A stretch of DNA of 11,607 bases, from assembly GCA_017431185.1 (NCBI GenBank), contig JAFRLP010000108.1, positions 1-11,607 of the forward strand, read 5' to 3'. This stretch comes from Victivallales bacterium (GTDB lineage Bacteria > Verrucomicrobiota > Lentisphaeria > Oligosphaerales > Oligosphaeraceae). This document shows positions 7,677 to 11,607 of the stretch, one piece after another; position 1 is the first letter of the stretch; every line of letters starts with the position of its first letter. Under the pieces are notes generated by a model. It had not been told where the DNA came from, ran no database searches, and saw nothing but the letters and a program-made list of their open reading frames with translations. The translations under genes and the position numbers were made by a program.

Positions 7677-7705
7677 TTGATGAAAGACAATGACTATACT
7701 ATAAA
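7677..7705 (+). promoter_or_regulatory. Candidate sigma70 promoter reading into the intergenic region
   Basis: TTGATG (7677-7682, four of six) is separated by 17 bp from TATAAA (7700-7705, five of six). It would transcribe the non-coding region rightward, towards the 3' end of the opposing gene. No gene follows, so it either drives an unrecognised RNA or is a chance match in AT-rich DNA. Confidence 0.25.
7693..7703 (-). promoter_or_regulatory. Candidate -10 elements for the tolC-Zn-hlyD operon
   Basis: On the minus strand two overlapping TATAGT hexamers (five of six to TATAAT) occur at 7703-7698 and 7698-7693, about 61-71 bases upstream of the tolC-like ATG. No good -35 is found at the right distance (TGTGGA at 17 bp is poor), so an activator or another sigma factor may be needed. 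Confidence 0.3.
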
Positions 7706-7952
7706 CCCTTTTGGCCGTTTTCCACATCGGCAAGTCGTATTTTTCAGCGAAATCGTGAAAAAACACAGCCATTCCACGCTTTTTGAGATTCCTGATTTTT
7801 GGGGGACGTCGTATGTAATCTGTGCAAGGGCAGTTACATTAGGGAATCATATGCTTGATTTGTACCTATTCAGTCCCCTCACCTGTTTTGCCGTGTGCAG
7901 ACTCAGATTTGCCACTTGAGCCCGACGAGCCAGGCGCGAGTCCCCAACCTGC

Positions 7953-8045
7953 CCGCAAGGCCTTTAGGCCTCGCGGATTGAAGTAGCCTGGGGGGCTGAA
8001 TGGATGCATTCGGCGAGCAAAGGTAGCGGCGGCGTCCTCGCCGCC
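7953..8045. repeat. Cluster of three hairpins, REP-like intergenic element
   Basis: Three inverted repeats follow each other. The first, 7953-7976, is CCGC-A-AGGCC-TTTA-GGCCT-C-GCGG, an imperfect stem with one A-C mismatch. The second, 7998-8011, is GAATG-GATG-CATTC. The third, 8028-8045, is GGCGGCG-TCCT-CGCCGCC, a perfect 7-bp stem with a 4-base loop. None has a T-run, so ordinary intrinsic termination is unlikely. The dense, GC-rich structure between genes is typical of dispersed REP/BIME-type repeats, but copies elsewhere in the genome cannot be checked from this window. Confidence 0.5.
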
Positions 8046-8091
8046 CTCAACACAACGCAGGAAACACTGGCAAGGGACTGCCCCGCGCCTT

Positions 8092-10773
8092 TCAGGCCAG
8101 CGGTCCGAGGTACTCCCCTGTGTAGGCGGTGGTCTCCCGCAGGCACTGCCTTTCGGCGTCCCAGTCGGAGGGCACGGTGACGGAGACGGTTCGCGGCACC
8201 GCGTCCGCATCCTTCCCGCAGACACCCTTCAGCAGTTCCTCATAGACGGCCCGGTAATCGGCGAGGCGGAAGAACATCAGATGCGCGTTGCCGACAAATG
8301 TCTCGCGCAGGGTTCCTCCCTTGCGCATCATCTCAAACAGTTCGACCGGACGGCGCGACGGGCACTTCCCGCAGGTCTTGGCGCGCCATCCCCAGGTGCG
8401 CAACTTGACATGGCGACCATCATGGAGCACGCTCTCGTACTCCTCGGTGCGGACGCCATTGCACGTCGCGCCATTGGAGTCCTCGACCACGTGCTGGAAG
8501 GTGATGGCATCTCCAGCCGAAATGGAAAGGCACCAGCCATCCGCCCTCTCCAGCAACCCCAACGGGGAGTGCGGCGAAACCGTCGGCACCAGATGGTGCC
8601 TGAGCGCGAAGTCGCGGGCGTTCCGTCCCCACACGGCAAACGAATGGCATGGGTCGTAGGAGCGCAGCACGCCAGGGCGTTTGCGGAACACCTCGCTCAG
8701 GATTCCGACGTCCGACGGTGTGTTGCGGACATCGAACAGTTCGCCGAATCTGCTGCCCTCATAGAGTTGGAAGGTGAAGGTCGGCATCATCAGCGTCCCC
8801 TGCTCCGTGATGCGCTTTTGCAGGACGTCGCACACGGCCTCCGCCCCGCCTGGAATACTCCCCAGGGAGGAGAAGGTCGAATGGACAACCACATCCATGC
8901 CGGCCTTGACTCCAAGCCGGTCAAGTCCGGACTGCAAATCGGCGATGGAGACGGACACCGACTCCTCCAGCGTATTGTAGCCGTATTTGGCGGTGTAGCG
9001 CAACGTCTCCATCACCTGCCTGATTTCCTTCGCGGAGGTGCGGTGCCCGCTGTCACAGTCCATGATGCGGATGCACTCCAGAAGGTTCCTGGAACCGTCA
9101 AACAACGGCCAGAGCGTCCGCAGTCCCTTGATTTTCCTGCGTTCCGCGAAAGGCACGCGGGCAAGCGAGAACGGCGGTCCCATGACCTTTGCAGTGACTT
9201 TCAGATTGAGCGCGCGGTATTCGGCGGAATTGAACTCCTGGCACGGCAACGCCTCCACCTGCGCCAGCCGGTCTTCATGCGCCCGCAATAATTTGCCGGC
9301 GTCCCTGTGGCGCCCGTCAAAGCGTTCCGCGAATTTCAGCCGCCCCGTCTGGCGCATGAATTCCGCATCCAGGTAGCATTTACGTTCATGGTTCGAGAGT
9401 TTTGCGTCCGCCAGGATGATGTCTGCCCGTGTTTCGTATTCGTGAAGGGCTGTGTCCGAATAGTCGAGGAAGGAGTCCATGGTCAGCAGGGTCTCAAGCG
9501 CCGCTGCGAACACGGGGAGTTTTTTGCGCATGTCCCGCCAGTCCGGCACGAAGAAGACGCCCGTGTTGTGGTGGAAGTCCCCGCAAGGCGTATGAATCCA
9601 GTTGGTGGGGATGTCCAGCGCGGGGTCTCCGCCAAAGGTGTCGTCGGAGAGGCTTCCCCACTCCCTGGTCCAGTTGCAGTCAGGGAGATAGCGTTTGAAC
9701 CAGTCGGTGAAGAACCAGTCCGTGCAGGCGGCATTGAAGACAGGCGAATGGCGGAACGCCGTCTTGTTCGAACTGGTGTGTGTGAACGCATCCATGTTGA
9801 ACCCCGCGATGATGTCGCGGCGATGCTCCGGCACTGCAAGGTATGCGGCCAGACCATACAGTTCCATGCAGATGATGACCCGAAGCGTCTTCTTCAGGCG
9901 GATTCCGCGCGAGACCAGCAGTCGCCCCAGTTCGCAGATGGCGGCAAACCCCTGCGCGTCATCCCCCGCGAAGGGTTCATAGACGTGCGCAATCAGCGCA
10001 TACTCCTCGCTGCTCTCCCCTGGAATGACCGCCGTCACCGTGTAGATTTCGCCGTCATGGATTCGCGTGTTCATCTCCGCATGTACCATGATGCGGCCAT
10101 GACGCAGTTCCTCGGCCAGTGTCAGCGCGCGTCTCGGAGCCAGCGAAAAGACTGGCAGACGCGGGTCTTCCTTGGCGTGGTACCAGCCGTTGAGCCCCTG
10201 GCCATTGACCCAGGCCAGCTCGTCAGGCGCGTCGTCAATCGGGGCCAGGTTGGAGACCGCCAGGCCCGCCGCGCCCGCCAGCGCCAGTGTACGGTAAACG
10301 CTGCCGTCCAAGTCACTGCCGTCGCCCTGGTTGTAGAGCACCCATTTCCCCTTCACGTTCGGATGCTCCTTGTCCAGCGTGTCGTAATCCACCAGTTCGC
10401 AGGTCACGCCCCCCGCAGGCGTCGGTGCACTCCAAATCAGCGCATGGATGGGGTTGACCGCCGTATCCGCCAGAACGCGCTCATATTCGGGGACTTCGCC
10501 TTCCACAATCGTCAGCGTCGAGCGGCCCGCCAAATCCCACGCCTGCGGCATGATGCAGTCGTAGGCGCTGGTCACGCCATCGGCGGGATGGGCAATGCGC
10601 TGGACATTCGCGAAGCCCGCCTTCTTCAGCGACTCCATGATATACTTGGTGGAGGCGTCGAAGGCATCGTAGGAGCCGCCGTTGCGCTCCATCCCCGCCA
10701 GAGTATATGTCCAGTCCTGAAGGTTTCTGAGCGAGAAAGCCTGCTCAATCTCGCGGATGAGTTCCAATGACAT
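8092..10773 (-). CDS. M28-like aminopeptidase / winged-helix / AAC(3)-type N-acetyltransferase fusion protein
   Basis: This is a large cytosolic-looking fusion with no signal peptide (893 residues from ATG 10773; a TTG at 10788 would add five, and positions here use that 898-residue numbering). Residues ~1-435 resemble M28/DUF4910-type zinc aminopeptidases with a PA-like insert: His268 (LIAHVYEP), Asp276-Asp277 (GDDAQG), Glu309 (CMELYG), Asp333 (FNMDAF) and a C-terminal His399 or His406-407 could form the two-metal site. Residues ~550-610 look like a winged-helix segment (WPLFDGSRNLLECIRI, then KYGYNTLEE). Residues ~612-860 match aminoglycoside 3-N-acetyltransferase folds: VVVHSTFSSLG (633-643), GTLMMPTFTF, RSYDPCHSFAVWG (709-721), TFQHVVE (763-769) and RETFVGNAHL near the end. 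Oddly, the family's RSxHPxHS has Asp in place of the first His. The native substrate is unknown, and antibiotic resistance should not be assumed. The gene appears monocistronic within the window. Confidence 0.82.
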   Translation of the reverse strand: MSLELIREIEQAFSLRNLQDWTYTLAGMERNGGSYDAFDASTKYIMESLKKAGFANVQRIAHPADGVTSAYDCIMPQAWDLAGRSTLTIVEGEVPEYERVLADTAVNPIHALIWSAPTPAGGVTCELVDYDTLDKEHPNVKGKWVLYNQGDGSDLDGSVYRTLALAGAAGLAVSNLAPIDDAPDELAWVNGQGLNGWYHAKEDPRLPVFSLAPRRALTLAEELRHGRIMVHAEMNTRIHDGEIYTVTAVIPGESSEEYALIAHVYEPFAGDDAQGFAAICELGRLLVSRGIRLKKTLRVIICMELYGLAAYLAVPEHRRDIIAGFNMDAFTHTSSNKTAFRHSPVFNAACTDWFFTDWFKRYLPDCNWTREWGSLSDDTFGGDPALDIPTNWIHTPCGDFHHNTGVFFVPDWRDMRKKLPVFAAALETLLTMDSFLDYSDTALHEYETRADIILADAKLSNHERKCYLDAEFMRQTGRLKFAERFDGRHRDAGKLLRAHEDRLAQVEALPCQEFNSAEYRALNLKVTAKVMGPPFSLARVPFAERRKIKGLRTLWPLFDGSRNLLECIRIMDCDSGHRTSAKEIRQVMETLRYTAKYGYNTLEESVSVSIADLQSGLDRLGVKAGMDVVVHSTFSSLGSIPGGAEAVCDVLQKRITEQGTLMMPTFTFQLYEGSRFGELFDVRNTPSDVGILSEVFRKRPGVLRSYDPCHSFAVWGRNARDFALRHHLVPTVSPHSPLGLLERADGWCLSISAGDAITFQHVVEDSNGATCNGVRTEEYESVLHDGRHVKLRTWGWRAKTCGKCPSRRPVELFEMMRKGGTLRETFVGNAHLMFFRLADYRAVYEELLKGVCGKDADAVPRTVSVTVPSDWDAERQCLRETTAYTGEYLGPLA

Positions 10774-10821
10774 GGTGATTGTTCCCAAATGTTGGATTGT
10801 TCTGTCAAAAGCGCGCCTCCA

Positions 10822-10850
10822 AATATACTCACAGCCCCCCCTCTTTTCAA
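10822..10850 (-). promoter_or_regulatory. Sigma70 promoter of the peptidase-acetyltransferase gene
   Basis: On the minus strand TTGAAA (10850-10845, five of six) and TATATT (10827-10822, five of six) are exactly 17 bp apart. They lie about 50 bp upstream of the ATG at 10773, giving a leader of roughly 40 bases. The spacer contains seven consecutive G residues. This is the best-placed promoter in the window. Confidence 0.65.
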
Positions 10851-10913
10851 ATCGAACAGAAGACGAATTTCACGGCAGCCCCTTCAGAAGCGTAATCCCT
10901 GCCCGCGCACGGT

Positions 10914-10960
10914 CTGCCAAACCCATCACTCGCACTTGGTTTCAAAGACAGGTTTGGCAG
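10914..10960. repeat. 10-bp perfect inverted repeat
   Basis: CTGCCAAACC (10914-10923) and GGTTTGGCAG (10951-10960) are exact reverse complements separated by 27 bases. There is no T-run after either arm. It lies upstream of the minus-strand promoter at 10822-10850. It could be a regulator site or the stem of an RNA structure. Confidence 0.5.
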
Positions 10961-11059
10961 GCCTCGCTCCGCGTGGCCAATTCGGCATCTGGCCAATATC
11001 AGTGACTGATTACTCAGAGGCCTCAATTCGATTTTCATTCAATTTTATTTGCCTTGCAT

Positions 11060-11087
11060 TTGAAATTGAATTATTCTTCGGTATATT
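11060..11087 (+). promoter_or_regulatory. Candidate sigma70 promoter
   Basis: TTGAAA (11060-11065) and TATATT (11082-11087) are 16 bp apart, both five of six to consensus and identical in hexamer sequence to the promoter at 10822-10850. The start point would be near 11094. The -35 overlaps the right arm of an inverted repeat (ATTCAATTT 11037-11045 with AAATTGAAT 11063-11071). Only a 12-codon frame starting at 11110 (MEGFFPQKSETM) follows closely. Confidence 0.4.
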
Positions 11088-11450
11088 GAGGTTCTTCGCA
11101 TACTGGCCAATGGAGGGCTTCTTCCCCCAGAAAAGCGAAACCATGCGCTGACAGGCAACTATTCAGGATTCCGTGAATGCCATATCGAGCCAGATTGACT
11201 TCTCATCTAAGGTCCCTGTTATGTGGAGATTGGCAGCATTGACTTTGAGCCAGGCAATCCGCAGTGCAGACCCGAAGTCTCCAATATGACCCATGGGATT
11301 TGGAATCCTGAAAACCGTCTCCACGGTTCACTCCAGTACCACATGGGATATCCGACTGGTAAAAACTGGTTTCCCTGCCAGGGCGGAGAATCCATGAAAA
11401 TAAAGTGACGCATTGCGGTATTTTGCTTCCACCTGAAAGAGTGGAACCTC

Positions 11451-11509
11451 TGTGCGAATTTATGGAAATTGAGACAGATTTCATGCGCGAATTTATAGAA
11501 ATTCGCACA
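11451..11509. repeat. Nested direct and inverted repeats, candidate tandem operator
   Basis: A 17-bp unit, GCGAATTTAT(G/A)GAAATT, occurs at 11454-11470 and 11487-11503 with one mismatch and a 33-bp period, about three helical turns. The second copy is also a perfect hairpin (GCGAATTT 11487-11494, AAATTCGC 11499-11506). In addition TGTGCGAATTT (11451-11461) and AAATTCGCACA (11499-11509) form an 11-bp perfect inverted repeat bounding the whole block. It lies ~45-100 bp upstream of the promoter at 11555-11583. Confidence 0.6.
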
Positions 11510-11554
11510 CTTTCAATTGGAAAAAAAACATCGTTTGCGCGGTATCTATTGTTC

Positions 11555-11583
11555 TGGACATAGTTAATTTGATGATGTATATT
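11555..11583 (+). promoter_or_regulatory. Sigma70 promoter candidate for a gene right of the window
   Basis: TGGACA (11555-11560, five of six) and TATATT (11578-11583, five of six) are 17 bp apart on the plus strand. The start would be near 11590, so the transcript leaves the window almost at once. The repeat block at 11451-11509 sits where an upstream activator or operator would be expected. Confidence 0.45.
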
Positions 11584-11607
11584 ATGTGTCGTTCGCGTTG
11601 GAAATAA

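Larger units (their letters stand above)
7633..8091. other. Intergenic region between the tolC operon and the peptidase-acetyltransferase gene
   Basis: No convincing gene is visible in these 459 bp. The first ~290 bp are AT-rich with promoter-like sequence on both strands and a TTTTTCA/TGAAAAA inverted repeat (7740-7746 and 7756-7762). The remaining ~170 bp are GC-rich and hairpin-dense. A 22-codon frame at 7851-7919 (+), beginning MLDLYLFSPL, has an AGGGA about six bases before its ATG, but nothing else supports it. Confidence 0.6.
10851..11607. other. AT-richer intergenic region without a convincing gene
   Basis: Base composition drops from the GC-rich coding DNA to AT-rich sequence, especially at 11030-11095 and 11450-11607. 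Short open frames exist on both strands, but none has a good start, ribosome site and recognisable protein. The region holds inverted repeats (10914-10960; 11037-11045 with 11063-11071), three TGGCCAAT octamers, two plus-strand promoter candidates and a nested repeat near the right end. It probably contains the regulatory region of a plus-strand gene beyond the window, and perhaps decayed sequence. Confidence 0.6.

Noticed and set aside
7866..8225. 119-codon minus-strand frame overlapping the 3' end of the fusion gene
   Set aside because: It runs through the hairpin block and overlaps a real gene in another frame; no start signal or family.
8092..8900. Aminoglycoside resistance gene
   Set aside because: The domain is AAC(3)-like but fused to a peptidase, with an altered HP motif; chromosomal AAC(3) homologues often act on other amines, so a resistance call is not supported.
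9307..10770. 487-codon plus-strand open frame opposite the peptidase region
   Set aside because: It is antisense to conserved M28-like motifs and is a compositional artefact of high GC.
10854..10860. GAACAGA half-site identical to an arm of the palindrome at 1346-1362, next to the fusion gene -35
   Set aside because: A 7-mer is expected about once or twice by chance in a window of this size on both strands, and no second arm is present.
10789..11151. 120-codon plus-strand frame across the fusion gene promoter
   Set aside because: It covers the divergent promoter and the inverted repeats, has no ribosome site at its start, and mixes low-complexity and hydrophobic stretches without family features.

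Overview
The window looks like chromosomal DNA from a GC-rich Gram-negative bacterium. The coding regions are strongly GC-rich at third codon positions, and a TolC-type outer-membrane protein and an HlyD-type adaptor imply two membranes. The gene set (a fused homocysteine methyltransferase/MTHFR, an EpmA-type EF-P lysyl-transferase, a TolC/HlyD operon and an unusual peptidase-acetyltransferase fusion) would fit a PVC-superphylum or Hydrogenedentes-like lineage, but that placement is a weak inference. No rRNA, tRNA, CRISPR array, insertion sequence or transposase was seen.

Left part (1-4210). A membrane protein's last 31 codons (+) run into the 3' end of an MFS transporter (-). The MFS gene is divergent from a two-gene (+) operon: a 607-residue zinc-type homocysteine S-methyltransferase fused to methylenetetrahydrofolate reductase, then, 3 bp later, an EpmA/GenX-like EF-P lysine lysyltransferase. 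The divergent gap carries a perfect 17-bp palindrome that could be a shared operator.

Middle part (4226-7632, minus strand). A compact operon reads tolC-like, then a cysteine-rich zinc-ribbon/TRASH-like protein (ATGA overlap), then an hlyD-like gene 18 bp later with a strong Shine-Dalgarno. No inner-membrane pump or ATPase gene accompanies them here. The operon ends 15 bp from the convergent epmA-like gene.

Right part (7633-11607). A 459-bp non-coding stretch holds AT-rich promoter-like sequence and then a GC-rich block of three consecutive hairpins resembling dispersed REP-type repeats. Next is an 893-residue minus-strand gene. It joins an M28-like metallo-aminopeptidase region, a winged-helix-like linker and a C-terminal AAC(3)-type N-acetyltransferase, and has a good sigma70 promoter with seven G residues in its spacer. 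The last ~750 bp are AT-richer and show no convincing gene. They contain two plus-strand promoter candidates, a 10-bp inverted repeat, three TGGCCAAT octamers and a nested direct/inverted repeat just upstream of a promoter that probably serves a gene beyond the window.

The most interesting points are the peptidase-acetyltransferase fusion, the pump-less TolC/Zn-protein/HlyD operon with its unrecognised cysteine-rich member, and the 17-bp palindrome between the divergent transporter and methionine/folate genes.
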